Of a DNA stretch of 64,000 bases, positions 47,641 through 58,885 are shown in pieces. The stretch's first letter is position 1; each line of letters starts with the position of its first letter. The notes under the pieces are model-generated. The model saw nothing but the letters and a program-made list of their open reading frames with translations. It was not told where the DNA came from and did not search any database. A program made the translations under genes and the position numbers. Source of the stretch: Cephalopachus bancanus (taxonomy: Eukaryota; Chordata; Mammalia; Primates; Tarsiidae); the NCBI GenBank assembly GCA_027257055.1, contig JAPVLO010000039.1:4804501-4868500 (forward strand), given 5' to 3'.

Positions 47641-48001
47641 GGCCAGGTGTGGTGGCTCATGTCTATAATCCCAGCACTTTGGGAGGATAAGACAGAAGAA
47701 TCACCTGAGGTCAGGAGTTCAAGACCAGCCTAGGCAACATAGCAAGACCTCATCTCTACAAAAAAATAAAAACCAGAAAAACAGCCAAGTATGGTGGTGG
47801 CACTGTAGTCCCACATATTAGGGAGGCTTAGGTAGGAGAATCACTTGAGGCCATGGTGCACACCTGTAGTCCCAGTACTCAGGAGACCAAGGATGGAGGG
47901 TCACTTGAGTTTGGGAGTTCAAGGTTGCAGTGAGCTATGATCACACCACTACCCTCCAGCCTGGGTAACAGAGCAAGACACTGTCTCTAAAAAGAAAAAA
48001 C
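47641..48001 (+). mobile_element. Alu with a duplicated right-monomer part
   Basis: GGCCAGGTGTGGTGGCTCATG start. After the mid A-linker there are two successive right-monomer beginnings (near 47790 and 47857), giving a roughly 360-bp element instead of about 300. Confidence 0.85.
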
Positions 48002-48003
48002 AA

Positions 48004-48308
48004 GCCCGGCTCAGTGGCTCAGCCTGTAATCCCGCGCTTTGGGAGGCTGAGGTGAGTGGACTGCCTGAGCCCGCAGGTTCAAGACCCGCCTGGGCAACTT
48101 GGCGAGACCTCATCTCTACAATAAATCAAAAATCAGCCGGGCGTGGTAGCACGCGCCTGTAGTTCCGGCTACTCGGAAGGCTGAGGCGGAAGGATCGCCG
48201 GAGCCCAGCAGGTCGAGGCTGCGGTGACCGGAAGCAGCCACTGCACTCCAGTCTGGGTGACAGAGTGAGACTCCATCTCAAAAAAAAAGAAAAAAGGAAG
48301 AAAAAACA
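48004..48308 (+). mobile_element. Alu dimer, lemur-type, head-to-tail with the previous Alu
   Basis: GCCCGGCTCAGTGGCTCAGCC starts within three bases of the previous Alu's A-tail, so it inserted into that tail. CpGs are well preserved. Confidence 0.96.
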
Positions 48309-49980
48309 AATTACAATTAAACTACTTATGTGCCCATATATGTGCATGCCTGCTTGTGGAAGAGGTGTGGCAGGTAGACCCCAGCCCTGTCAGGTGTCAC
48401 CTCTGAGAAGCAAGACAAAAGAAAAGCAGTCAAGGAGAAGGCTTGTTTTCTGTGTCACATCCAGCTGTATTGCTTAAATTCCTTACAAATGAACAAATCA
48501 TTTGTATCTCCAATAAGCAGGGGAAAAAAAAACTAAGTTCTACTCAGATCACATGGACACTCCCATCTGGTCCAATTCCAAGAGTCCAAGGCAGGAGAGA
48601 CAGAAGGCAGAGGCTTGCAAGTCCGTCCGGGCAATGAAGAACAGAGTCAAAAAAAAAAAACAAATGAATGAATGAATGAATGAATGAAGGGGCAGCAGCC
48701 TCTCCTTCCCAGGCCACTACACCTGCCACTTAAGTCAACAGGCCACCAAGCACAGCGCCTTCCTCCCAGAGAGGAGCTTAGAAGCCCTGGCCAGGCCCCT
48801 CCAGGAGGGGCAGGACAGGGTCAGGGCAACGGCAGGGGTGGCAGGAGGGAAGGGGACACGGAGCCAAGGATGGGTGTCCCTGTGCTCCCCAAAGACCACC
48901 AGAACAGGGTGCTGCACAAAGCCCCCTGGAGCTGCTCCTATGGTGCCCTGAAACACAAGGAAAACAGAGAAATTCACAAAGCCCAGCCACACCAGCAGCA
49001 GGTTAACAGATGTCTTGCTGACATCTGGAAACCCAAGCTTTCTCCTCTGTGCCTTGAAGTTCCTCTCTCCTGTCCCACAGCCCCTGTTCTTTCCTCCCTC
49101 CTCTTTTTTCCGTCTAACTTACTATCTCTTTGGAACTTCCTCCCCAGTCGTTTTTCCTGGCCCCCTCCAGGGCTGCACTCTCAGACACACCCCACCACCA
49201 CCAGCCCAGGACTCTGCTCCTAAGCTGGCAAGGTGTGGGGTATCAGATGGAGCCAGACTCTTTGGGGAAGCAAAGGCAAGAGCCCTGTGGTGGGCTGTGA
49301 GGACCTGACACCTTCCCACGGAAGCTGATTAGAAGGAGAAAGGCCAACCCAAAGACACAGGGCTCTCAGCGGCCCCCGGGGGTCCCACACCAATGGTCAG
49401 AAGTACCACCACCTTGCCTGCAAGGAGAACCGCACAGGAAGCTGCGTGTTGCCCAGAGAACAAAAAAAGGAAATGAAATGCGCCATCTGGTTATTAGCAA
49501 GAGCTTTTGAGGCAGACGCTAAAATATGCATGCCTAGACACTATCAAACTTGGAGAAATGTTAATTTCAACAATCCGAGTTCTTGTGCTTGCAAAAACCA
49601 TATTTCTTTTTCTCTCCCTTCCTGGTAATTTGGAGGCTCTGTGCCTGAGTGGCAGCAGCAGAAGGCTGACCTCGCTGGATTCTGGGAACTCTGCAAGGTG
49701 GGACTCCAACCCTTGGTGGGAGACCCATCACAGGGAGGTGCTTAGAAAGGCAGCAACAAGTTGCTGGTTCCTCCCTCTTTTCTCTTCCCCTACAAAAAGT
49801 CAGACAATGTGGTGCCCTGTGTCCAGCCATAGGGCTGAAGAAAACCCACTCCGAGCCCCTGACACCAAAGACCTTCCAGGTTAAGACTCATCACTGCAAT
49901 CCCATCCCAGCACTGTTCACATTTCACAGGCTGCCATGGGACACCAAGGTGGTACAAAGTCCTCAACTGAGATTCTAACT
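48309..49980. other. Unassigned, gene-free
   Basis: Holds a GAAT microsatellite (48664-48687) after a 12-A run. ORFs up to 179 codons (48684-49223 plus) start in the microsatellite, are Pro-rich and show no domain. I see no supported exon. Confidence 0.5.
48664..48687. repeat. (GAAT)n microsatellite
   Basis: Six ATGA/GAAT units directly after a poly(A) run. Confidence 0.9.
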
Positions 49981-49984
49981 GCAG

Positions 49985-50160
49985 GGATCAGCAAAATTTT
50001 TTTTTCTATAGGTAAACGGTCAACAGTTTAGCCATGCAGTTCCAGTCCTAACTCTTCAACTCCCCTGTCTTAGCAGGAAAGTAGCCATAGACAGTACATG
50101 CATGAATAGGGATGGCTGTGTTTCAATAAAACTTTATTTATATAAGCAGAGAGGGGGCCA
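49985..50160 (+). mobile_element. hAT-Charlie element, 3' end missing
   Basis: GCAGGGATCAGCAAAATTTTTTTTTCTATAGGTAAACGG ... AGTAGCCATAGACAGTACATGC ... TGTTTCAATAAAACTTTATTTATA is the plus-orientation version of the element at 13860-14090. Confidence 0.75.
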
Positions 50161-50214
50161 CCATTTTTGCTAACATGGGTGAACCCGGGAGACACCACAC
50201 TAGTGAAACTACAG

Positions 50215-50925
50215 CAGACACAGAAGAAAAAGTATTAGAGGACTTCACCCACGTGTGGAGTCCAAGAAAGCTGAACTCATGGACGTAGAGAGGAGAGTGG
50301 TGGTTATCAGGGCTGGGGGAGTGGTTGGCAGAGGGAACAGAACTTCAGTCAGACGGGAGGAAGAGGCTCAAGAGATCTACTGCGCAGCATGGTGACTACA
50401 CTTGCCGACCACGTATCGTATGCTTGGAAGTCACTGAGAAGATAGATTTCAAGTGTTCTCACCACACAAAAAAATAAGTATATGAGGTCATGCGTATGCA
50501 AATTAGCTCAATTTAGCCATTTCACAATCTGCATATTTCAAAACATCATGCGGCCCACTCCCCCATATATATACGCACAATTTTTATTTGTCAATTAAAT
50601 CAAATAGAATGAGAAAAATCTAGATATATAACATGCTCTCATATAAAAATAATTCCTATTGAAAATAAAATTCAGAACATAAAAAATTGTTTAATTCAAC
50701 TAAAGCATTAAAACATATATTATTTGCATAAATGATCACTGTTCTGATATATTTTGGCCAAAACACCTCCTCATCTATCCACATTCAAATGTTTGATTAA
50801 AATTTAATTGAATCTTGATAGAGTTATCATATCATTCTTGATTTTTTGATATATCTGTAAAATGTGTTTGAAAATATATCATAAAAACTACTATTTGAAA
50901 TTTTTTAAAAATACAGCTTTTATGG
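50215..50925 (+). mobile_element. Old L1 3' fragments, AT-rich
   Basis: TTCACCCACGTGTGGAGTCCAAGAAAGCTGAACTCATGG and ACTACACTTGCCGACCACGTATCG fit L1 3'-region text. 50540-50925 is AT-rich without a clear assignment. Confidence 0.6.
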
Positions 50926-51508
50926 AAACCAGTATAGATGTCTCAAAGAACTAACAACATAACTACCATTTGATTCAGCGATCCCACTACTAGATATCTA
51001 CCCAAAGGAAGGGAAATCATTGTATCGAAAAGAAATCTGCACTCATATGTGTATGGCAGCACCATCCACAATAGTAAAGACATGGAACCAACCTAGGTGT
51101 CCATCAACAGATGATTAGATAAAGAAAAATGTAGCATACCTACACAGTGGAATACTACACTGCCATGAAAAAGAATGAAGTCATGTCTTTTGTGGCAACA
51201 TAGATGGAAATGGAGACCATTATCTCAAGTGAAACAATGCAGACACAGAAAGCCAAACACCACGTGTTCGCTTGCATAAGTGGGAGCTGAGTAATGTGTC
51301 CCCGTGGATGTAGAATGTGGAATGTCAGTCACTGGAGACCTGAAAGGGTGGAGGAGGGTGAGAAATGATTTATTGGGTACAATGTACATTATTCGCATGA
51401 TGGCTACTCTGAAAGCCCTGACTTCACCACTACTCAAGCTGTGCATGTAGCAAAACTACATGTGTGCCCCATAAATGTATACAAATAAAAATAAAAGGAA
51501 AAAAATTC
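50926..51508 (+). mobile_element. L1 3' end (L1MA-like)
   Basis: GATTCAGCGATCCCACTACTAGATATCTACCC ... CACTGGAGACCTGAAAGGGTGG ... CACTACTCAAGCTGTGCATG ... an end in AAATAAAAATAAAAGG. Standard order of an L1MA 3' end. Confidence 0.88.
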
Positions 51509-52127
51509 CAGCAATGCCGATGAACACGGCACATTACATCCAATGGGCCACTTCCTCCAGGTCTCCTGTGGGCTCTGCCCTCCCATCCTGAAGGCGTCCC
51601 AGGCTCACAGGGGAATCCCCTTCGAGACATCCCCATGCATTTCCCAGGCCCTCACAGCCATTCCCACAGCCTCCACTACTGCCACACAGGGCAACTCCCA
51701 AGCCCGGATCTCCACCCCAGACCTGACACCCCAGCCCCAGGCTGGTCCATCCTGGGGACACCGCACCCTGGGCCTCAGAGCAACCTCAGCAGTGAGTCCA
51801 ACAGCAAATGTCTGTTCCTCCTGAACGTTCTGGAGGTCAGCCTTGACCCTGCCCCTCTCTAACCGTCCTTACCCAATAGATTCCTAAGTCCTTTGGAGTG
51901 TACCTCATAAATATTCCTCAGTTCAGGCAGCCAATATTTAATGCGGTGCCGGCAAATGGAACTTGGCCCTCCAACCCCCACACCCACCATCGTCCGAGCC
52001 ACCAGCAGCCCCAGCAGGGACCCCTCCCAGCGTCCAACCCATCTCGTGCCTTCCTCTTGAGTTCCGTGTCACTGTACAGGTGCCACAAAGGGAAATGACC
52101 ACGATGTTGAAACTAAAAAAATAGAGA
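51509..52127. other. Unassigned, gene-free
   Basis: C-rich DNA, with the left arm of the 33-bp inverted repeat at 51933-51965. No exon is supported. Confidence 0.5.
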
Positions 52128-52475
<348 letters not shown>

Positions 52476-52575
52476 AGAGAGACAGAGCCAGACGTTGAGG
52501 GTGGGGGAGGAAGAGAAAGACAGAGAGAGAGGGAGAAGAGAGAGACAGAGAGAGGAAGGGAAGAGGAGAGAAGAG
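52476..52575. repeat. GA-rich microsatellite at the Alu tail
   Basis: AGAGAGACAGAG-type purine tract grown from the Alu 3' end. Confidence 0.9.
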
Positions 52576-52679
52576 AATTTGTAAGACATTTGCCTTGGGT
52601 CCGAGTCTTCCCAGCTAGGAGGCAATAGTCAAGTTCCATTTGCCAGCACCGCATTAAATATTTCTGAAATAATTAAAGC

Positions 52680-53399
52680 CCAGGACAACACAGCCCACGC
52701 ACCACCACAGCTCCCAGCACAGGGAGGCCTGCTCCTCTGGAGGGATGGGAAGAGTCCAGTCTCCACACAGCCCCTCTCCCTCCCAACCCCAGGAACGTCC
52801 CCCATGCCTTCTTCCTTCCGGAAGGGCCCTCAGTCAGCCTGCCGGGCCTCCCAGGCTGCAGGGAGCAAGTAAGCTCAGCCCCTCCACTCACACACCACAT
52901 TCCTTGGAAGCTGGCCTCACAAATGGCAGGACAGCCACAACAGTCACGCCGTGTTCCGGTGGGTGGCCATGTCTTCTGTCTTCGTGTCAGCTTGAGAGAT
53001 CGTTGCCAGGGAAATATCTCTATCTCAGCAGAGAGCGTGTCAGCCTGTGGCATCCAGCTGTGCTCAGACAGGAATCCAGGAGCCCAGATATTGGCCCACA
53101 CACCCTGTCTCGGCGAGCCGGCCTTGGACATCCCGGGTGCGGGAGTGAGTGGGAGGGCCACCTGCCTGGCCCACCAGTGTCCCGCCCATGTTGCTGCCCA
53201 TGTCCCTACCTCCTGGAATCCTGGACCCAAGAACCAAGGCTAAGATGGCAGGGGAAAGCCAGGAAGCCAACCAAATCCACACTGAAGTTCAAGGGGATGA
53301 TACTCCCAGGATGCACTTCACCAAGGATGGGTTATGAGGATGGAGGACAGAGTCTGGACAGCCCGAATCGGTTTCTAAAGGATTGACCATTTCTTCTGT
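52680..53399. other. Unassigned, gene-free
   Basis: Long overlapping ORFs on both strands (213 codons plus from 52745, 185 codons minus from 53230) reflect low stop density in GC-moderate DNA. Neither shows a domain, and both cover the same bases, so neither is annotated. Confidence 0.5.
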
Positions 53400-53612
53400 G
53401 CTCTTTCTGTGTGCAGATGCTGGGCCCAGCCTTTCCCATTTATTATCTGGTCTTCGTACACCCCCATCCGGTCTTCCTAAGAGGCTGGACCTCATGTGCT
53501 CCATTTTCTAGATGAGGAAACCCAGGCCCAAGGAGTTGTATGAACCCCCAAGGCCACATGGCTCATGAGGGGTACAGTAGAGACCCAAACTCAACACTCA
53601 CATGCTTGAACA
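53400..53612 (-). repeat. MIR, nearly full length
   Basis: TTTCCCATTTATTATCTGGTCTTCG ... CCATTTTCTAGATGAGGAAACCCAGG ... AAGGCCACATGG in reverse MIR order. Confidence 0.75.
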
Positions 53613-53635
53613 CCTTCGTGAGTGTAGATCAGTGG

Positions 53636-53890
53636 TTCTCAACCAGGGTGATTTTGCTAATACACCTTCCCCCTGCCCCCAGGTGACATTTGGAAAAGTC
53701 TTGGTGACATTCTTGGTTGCCATAGCCAGGGCAGGGGCAGAGAGGGCCAGCTGGCACCCAGCGGGCGGAGGCCAGGGATGCAGCTAGACATTCCACAATG
53801 CACAGGATGTCCCATCACCGCCATCGCTACCATGACAAGCGGCCCAACCCCAAATGCTAACAGTGCCAAGGCTGAGAATCTCAGTGTACA
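53636..53890 (+). mobile_element. hAT-Charlie-like non-autonomous element
   Basis: CAGTGGTTCTCAACCAGGG start, CACAATGCACAGGATGTCCC interior, and an end GGCTGAGAATCTCAGTGTA that mirrors the start imperfectly. Same family as 31200-31350. Confidence 0.75.
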
Positions 53891-54211
53891 CCATTGCCTA
53901 CGAGAAGGGAGAAGACCTGCAATCTGGCTCCGCAGGGAGCCCCATGCCAGCAATAACCTTCCCACTCTAGTTCTTACCAGGAGGTCTTCCCTGGAGAGTC
54001 CATGGGAGTTTCAGGGATTCTGGTGACTCACTACCCTTGAGCGCTCAATTCTGCTAATAATCCAGAAATCTCTGCCCAGCTGCCTGGTCCTGGGGAAACT
54101 GAGCAAGTAGTTGATAACTGGTTATCTAGGAGAGAACTTCCTCTTCCTCTGTGAAGAGATGTGGGTCAGACTTACCCTGGGATCACTCAGAATGGGTGAG
54201 TAAGGGCTCTG
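53891..54211. other. Unassigned, gene-free
   Basis: Nothing recognised. Confidence 0.5.
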
Positions 54212-54497
54212 GGCTGGGCACAGTGGCTCACACCTGTAATTCCAGCACTTTGAGAGGCCAAGGCAGGGATATCACTTGAGCCCAGGAGTTCAACACCAGC
54301 CTGGGCAACATAGCAAGATCCATCTCCACAAAAAAATATAAAAATTATCAAGGTGTGGTGGGGTGCACCTGTAGTCCCAGCTACTCGGGAGGCCGAGTTG
54401 GGAGGACGGAGGCTGCAGTGAGCTATGATCACACGACTGCACTCCAACCTGGGCAACAGAACAAGACTCTGTCTCTGAAAAAAAGAAAGAGAAAGGA
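54212..54497 (+). mobile_element. Alu dimer, older type
   Basis: GGCTGGGCACAGTGGCTCACACC to CTGTCTCTGAAAAAAAG, two monomers. Confidence 0.95.
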
Positions 54498-55206
54498 TCA
54501 TCTTATCGAGGCTGGTGCTGGAGGATGCAAAACAAGCCTGTGAAGCTTCTGGTCTCGAGTAGGGAATCACTCCCCACAAACACACACCCTGCAGCGAACT
54601 TGGCCCTCAGGGCTCCTGAGATACCACCTCACCTGGAAGCATCCTCTACCAACCCCCAAAGACAAGGGCAGAGCCTGGGAGCCTCCCTGAGTGCAGTGAG
54701 TCTCATGCACACCTCAGCATCTAGCACGGGGCCACTGTTGAGAGTGAATACTGTATCCCTAAAGACATCCAGACACAGCACGGATGGGGCTGATGCCCCT
54801 CAGCGTCTGCAAAGAAAGGTCCAGAATAATCCACTGTTATGAGCAACCACGGTTCTGACGTTCTCACCAAGCAATGGGCTACACAGGCCAAAGCTCATGA
54901 AAGGGCCCTCTCCCCCTGACCCACTCAGAAGGGTCTGTGAAGAGGCAGTCTGTCCTCCTCAGAAGAACTGCTGCTGGTCCTTATGCCAGTCAGGACCTGC
55001 TTCCTGGGCTCTTTAAAGAGCATATTCCTCTAGAAACTAACAAGAAAGAGGAATGTATCTGGCGGGCATCATGGGCAGCCCTGGGCTTTGGGTCAACCTT
55101 TAAACTTGAAGACTGAGATTCCCTCTCTTCAAGGGGCAACTGGACCAAGAAGATCCAGACATTCAGAAAAGAGAGGACCAGATTCGGGTTCAAGAAACAA
55201 GGACAT
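54498..55206. other. Unassigned, gene-free
   Basis: No repeat or exon recognised; short ORFs only. Confidence 0.5.
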
Positions 55207-55600
<394 letters not shown>

Positions 55601-55845
55601 TCAAAAAATTCCATGGCTTTCTGCCTTGGAAAAATGTCATCGTCTGCATACAATTCTTTTAAGCTCCAGAAAGTATTTAACACAGAGAATCTGGCCCAAC
55701 AGCCTTGTGTCTTATGATGCACCCCAGAGCCAAATATCACACACCAGGAAACCCCAAGGAATGAACGCCAGTACCAGGTCCCTTTCCCTGAGCACACACT
55801 CTGTGCTAGGCACCATACTAAGTGCTTTCCACTGGCACACCTTTC

Positions 55846-55985
55846 TTTCTTCAGACATACTTTATGTCAGAGATGTGGGGTACAAATCAGGATTAGGTAC
55901 ATCAGTCATCGAAGTGCAGGTGAAGGCTGGGCCTCCAACTGGTCCCCACTTCCCCTGGCTTGGGATCAGGCACACTTTACGTTGT
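55846..55985 (-). mobile_element. L1 3'-end fragment, variant tail
   Basis: AGAGATGTGGGGTACAAATCAGGATTAGGTACATCAG...GTGCAGGTGAAGGCTGGGCC matches the piece at 37440-37560. It sits inside a MIR. Confidence 0.6.
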
Positions 55986-56012
55986 TACCTGCCCCCTACC
56001 TTCCTCCCTCCC

Positions 56013-56099
56013 TTCGTTGGCAAAAGAGATCGATGAACAGGCCCGGGAATAACAACCCCATGAAGTGGGGCCTGTTCATCGATCTCTTTTGCCAACGAA
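56013..56099. repeat. Perfect 32-bp inverted repeat (hairpin)
   Basis: Arms 56013-56044 and 56068-56099 are exact reverse complements (TTCGTTGGCAAAAGAGATCG... and ...CGATCTCTTTTGCCAACGAA), with a 23-base loop made of MIR sequence. Confidence 0.98.
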
Positions 56100-57001
56100 T
56101 ACACTGAAGCCCAGAGAGGTTAAGTGACTCGCCCCAGGACACCCAGCCAAAGAAGGGCAGACCAGGATGCAAACCCGAGAGCCTGGCTCCACGCACGTCC
56201 CTAACCCCCACCGCTCTGGCCCCATCACTGCGGGCTGGTGCCCTGGTCCTTGGCAGAGTCCATGTACAAAGGGGGTAGGTGGAGGGAGGAGACCGGCTTC
56301 CCACTGAGACGGCTGAGGGAATTGCACTGCCCCGGCAACTGTGCTTGGGACCGGGACACGGCCACACTGCTTCTGTTCCACCCTGCCCGTGACAGCCCGG
56401 AAGCCCTTCCATGAGTGCCGTCCTCTGTTCCCCAGGACGCAGAGAGAATCCGCCTGGCTCCGGAGTCCAGGGGACCCGAACTCCCCACGCAGCGCCTGCG
56501 CGGGGAGAAGAGCCAGTGGCCACGGAAAGGCTGCGGGGCGCCCAGGAGCAGCCCCGGCCGGTCAGGTGGGCCTGGCGCAGCCTGGCAGGGCAGGCTGCCC
56601 GCCGCGCCCACGCTCCTCTCGGGAGGGGAACTCTGTCTCCCGCGTGGGGCTCGTTAGCAACAAATCGAATTTTCAAGACAAGCTCGGCCGAGCAAGTGGC
56701 CAAGAATGAGAACACTTGGAGGGAACAAAGAGGTCGCCCCGTCGCCCGCCGAGCGCCTTCCGGGCGGCCTCCCGGGCTCCAGGGAGCCGCTGTCCAGCCC
56801 GCGCGCCCGGCCTCCGAGGCCACGGGCCCCCGGGAAGGTCAGCAAAGCCGCCCGGGAGGGGCGGGGCGGGAAGCCGAAAGGGCCCCGGAGGCCCGCGGCC
56901 ACCGAGCCCCGAGCCGGACGCGCGCGCCCGGCGGCCTCGCGCCCCCTCGGCCCACGCGCCACAGGGGACGGCGCCCGGGAACTTCGCCTCGGTGTCCCCG
57001 C

Positions 57002-57083
57002 GGGGACGGGGAGGGCGGGGCCCTCGCCACGCCGCCCGCCCGGGCGGGGACGCCCGGGGCGGGACGGGCGGGACGGGCGGGGG
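57002..57083 (+). promoter_or_regulatory. G-quadruplex-capable G-run clusters
   Basis: Two clusters fit the four-G-run pattern on the plus strand. The first, at 57002-57020, has runs of 4, 4, 3 and 4 G with loops of 1-2 bases. The second, at about 57056-57083, has repeated GGGAC/GGGCG units. They lie just inside the predicted first intron of the minus-strand gene, on its non-template strand relative to the plus orientation. The motif is seen directly; folding and function are inference. Confidence 0.5.
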
Positions 57084-57409
57084 CGCCGCCGCCCACGGCC
57101 GCCGGGCAGGCGCGGCCCCGCGCCCCGCCGCGCCCCGCCGCGCCCCGCGCCGCCCGCCGCGCCGCCCGGGCCGCCGAGGGCGCCGCCGCCCCGCCCGCCA
57201 CGCGCGCGCGGCCCGGGCCGCCCGGCCCCCGGCCCGCCGGGGCCCGGACGCGGGCTGCCGCCGCCCCCGCGGCGCCCGGGGCCCCGGGATGCGCCCGCCT
57301 CGGCGCGGGGCGGCCGCCGCGGGAGGCGCCCGCGCCGCGCCCGGAGTTCCGCCGAGGACCAACTTGCGCCGGCGGCCCGCGCCCGGCCCGCGCCGCGCGG
57401 CTCACTCAC

Positions 57410-57592
57410 CCCCGCGCCGTCGCCGCCCGGCCGGGGCGCGTCCTCCGGGGCCGCGGGCTCCGCGCGTCCGCCCGCCGGCCCCAGCCGCGGCCGCTTCCCC
57501 TCCGGGGGGGCGTCGTCCGCCTCCCGCCGCGGCCGGCCGGCCCGGCCTCGGGGCCGGCCCGCGTCCTCGGGGCTGCCGGGCGCGCTGGCCAT
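57410..57592 (-). CDS. Probable first coding exon of an unidentified nuclear protein
   Basis: Reading the minus strand, an ATG at 57592 sits in a near-perfect Kozak context (GCCGCCGCGCCATGG). It opens 61 codons that end exactly at a consensus splice donor (GGG/GTGAGTGAG; the GT is at 57409-57408), phase 0. The encoded N-terminus is rich in Pro, Arg, Gly, Glu and Asp and contains a basic KRPRL stretch at about residues 33-37 that could act as a nuclear localisation signal. No domain, signal peptide or membrane segment is visible, and I do not recognise the family. The exon lies in the middle of a CpG island, as expected for a first exon. The frame stays open upstream to about 57982, so a longer N-terminus is possible, but no better start was seen. 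The remaining exons would lie to the left; I could not find them. The main alternative is a chance open frame in GC-rich DNA. The Kozak-plus-donor pairing argues against that but does not exclude it. Confidence 0.55.
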
Positions 57593-57719
57593 GGCGCGGC
57601 GGCTCGCTGCGCCCGGCGGGCAGGACCCGCGCCTGCGGACGCGGCGGCCTCTCCGGGGGGGACGCGGCGTCTGAGCGCGGGCTCGGCGGGTCCGCGGCGC
57701 CCGCGGGACGCGCCTGGCT

Positions 57720-57745
57720 CTCTGCCGCCCTCTGCCGGCCGCCCG
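57720..57745. promoter_or_regulatory. CTCF-like motif upstream of the predicted start codon
   Basis: The string CCGCCCTCTGCCGGCC matches the general shape of the CTCF core in antisense (GCCCTCT followed by a C/G-rich half). It lies about 130 bp upstream of the ATG at 57592 on the minus strand. A near copy (TCTGCCGCCC / TCTGCCGGCC) sits beside it as a 10-bp imperfect tandem. In DNA this GC-rich a chance match is quite possible. Confidence 0.25.
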
Positions 57746-58734
57746 CGCGCCGCGGCCGCGCGGGGACGGGACCCGCGCGGGGCGCGCCTGCCCGGGGCGG
57801 ACGTCGGCGGCGCCGGCCCGGCCCGTGGCCCCGGGCTGCGTCCGGAAGGACGTGGAGGTGGCGGGGAGGCTGCGGCTGCCCCAAACGCGCGGCGGCGTCC
57901 TGGAGGAAGGGCTCTTCGCGCCCGGGCACCGTGACACGTGCGGCCCGAGGACCCGGCGTGGAAGGCGGGGGATGGCGACCACGACGGGCGAGGCTGTCCC
58001 CGGGGCGCCGAGAGGGGCGTCGTCGCCGGGCCGAGGGCCACGGGGGACGTCCTGGGCGCACGGAACCGACAGAGGGGCTCAGCCCGGCTGCGCGGGGCAG
58101 TGGAGCGAACAGCACGGGAACGCGGTTCTGGAGGGAGAGAGGCTGATCAGACGCGCGAGTTGCTCTCAGCCCCGGGAAGGGCGACCGGGCGGGGGATCCG
58201 CGCCTGCAAAGACCCAGAGGCTGGGAGAGAGACCGCAGGACGGGCTGCGGGGCTGGAGCTGGCGGGCGAGGGGCTGACGGGACGGCCGCGCAGGGACAGA
58301 GGAGGATGGACAGACGGGCACCCCTAGGGCTCCCTCCGTGCTGCGGGGGGGCTGAGCCCGAAGCCTGCTCTGGGCATCGCAGTGCTGGCCCCAGTGACTG
58401 GGCAGAATGCGCGAGCCCACAGGTGGGCAGCGGTGGCTGCCTCCCGGGGCAGGAGAGGCAGGGAGGCTGTGTCCTTTCTGTGGTCTGTCCCAGGCTCCTG
58501 TGATCCTGCACTCCTGAGCCCCCGCCCCAGGTGCGGGGGCCCCCATTCATAGCTGTTCCTCTCCAGGCCCCTGGGGGGCAGCCAGTGCCCCTGCCAGGCT
58601 CCATGTGTTGTCTGGACCAATGTGGCAGTGAGCAGCACACAGTAGGTGCTCAGAAAGCCGTGGATGGGTGAGCTCCTGGATCGGCCAGCCCTGTCCACGC
58701 TCCCGTCTCTGCCTTCTAGTAACCACACGTGGGC

Positions 58735-58885
58735 TTGGAGGCCTCTTCTAGGACTTTCCACACATTAAATCATCTAAACCTCACCACAGCCCTGGGGGGT
58801 ACTGTGAGTGTCCCCACTGTACAGAGGAGGAGACTGAGGCATAAAGAGGGTGAGTAGCATGCCCAAGGCACACCACTAAGGCGGG
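58735..58885 (-). repeat. MIR fragment
   Basis: ACACATTAAATCATCTAAACCTCACCACAGCCC ... ACAGAGGAGGAGACTGAGGCATAAAGAGGGTGAGTAGCATGCCCAAGG in reverse MIR order. Confidence 0.85.

Larger units (their letters stand above)
55790..56200 (-). repeat. MIR interrupted by an L1 fragment and a foldback
   Basis: MIR pieces (reverse): 55795-55842 (CACACACTCTGTGCTAGGCACC), 56046-56068 (ATAACAACCCCATGAAG) and 56100-56200 (ACACTGAAGCCCAGAGAGGTTAAGTGACTCG...). Between them are an L1 3'-end scrap and a perfect hairpin. Confidence 0.75.
56430..58330. promoter_or_regulatory. CpG island, probable promoter region
   Basis: About 1.9 kb of very GC-rich DNA with frequent, undepleted CpG dinucleotides, in sharp contrast to the rest of the window. 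It contains many GC-box cores (GGGCGG), among them three closely spaced copies at 57050-57085, and an NRF1-like GCGCCTGCGC near 56497. No TATA box was seen, which fits a dispersed CpG-island promoter. The likely first coding exon (minus strand, 57592-57410) is inside it, so transcription is probably leftward from somewhere in 57600-58300. Divergent transcription to the right is common at such islands, but no plus-strand exon could be supported. The long open frames in all six frames here are compositional artefacts of high GC. Confidence 0.85.

Noticed and set aside
48684..49223. 179-codon plus-strand ORF
   Set aside because: Begins inside a GAAT microsatellite, is Pro/Ser-rich, and shows no domain or splice support.
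52745..53386. 213-codon plus-strand ORF overlapping a 185-codon minus-strand ORF
   Set aside because: Mutually overlapping, no domain, no Kozak or splice context; consistent with chance in moderately GC-rich DNA.
56411..57934. 507-codon plus-strand ORF and other long ORFs (476, 442, 412 codons) in the GC-rich block
   Set aside because: All six frames are open here because stops are rare at this GC content. The peptides are Pro/Arg/Ala/Gly low complexity with no domain. Only the short minus-strand exon has start and splice support.
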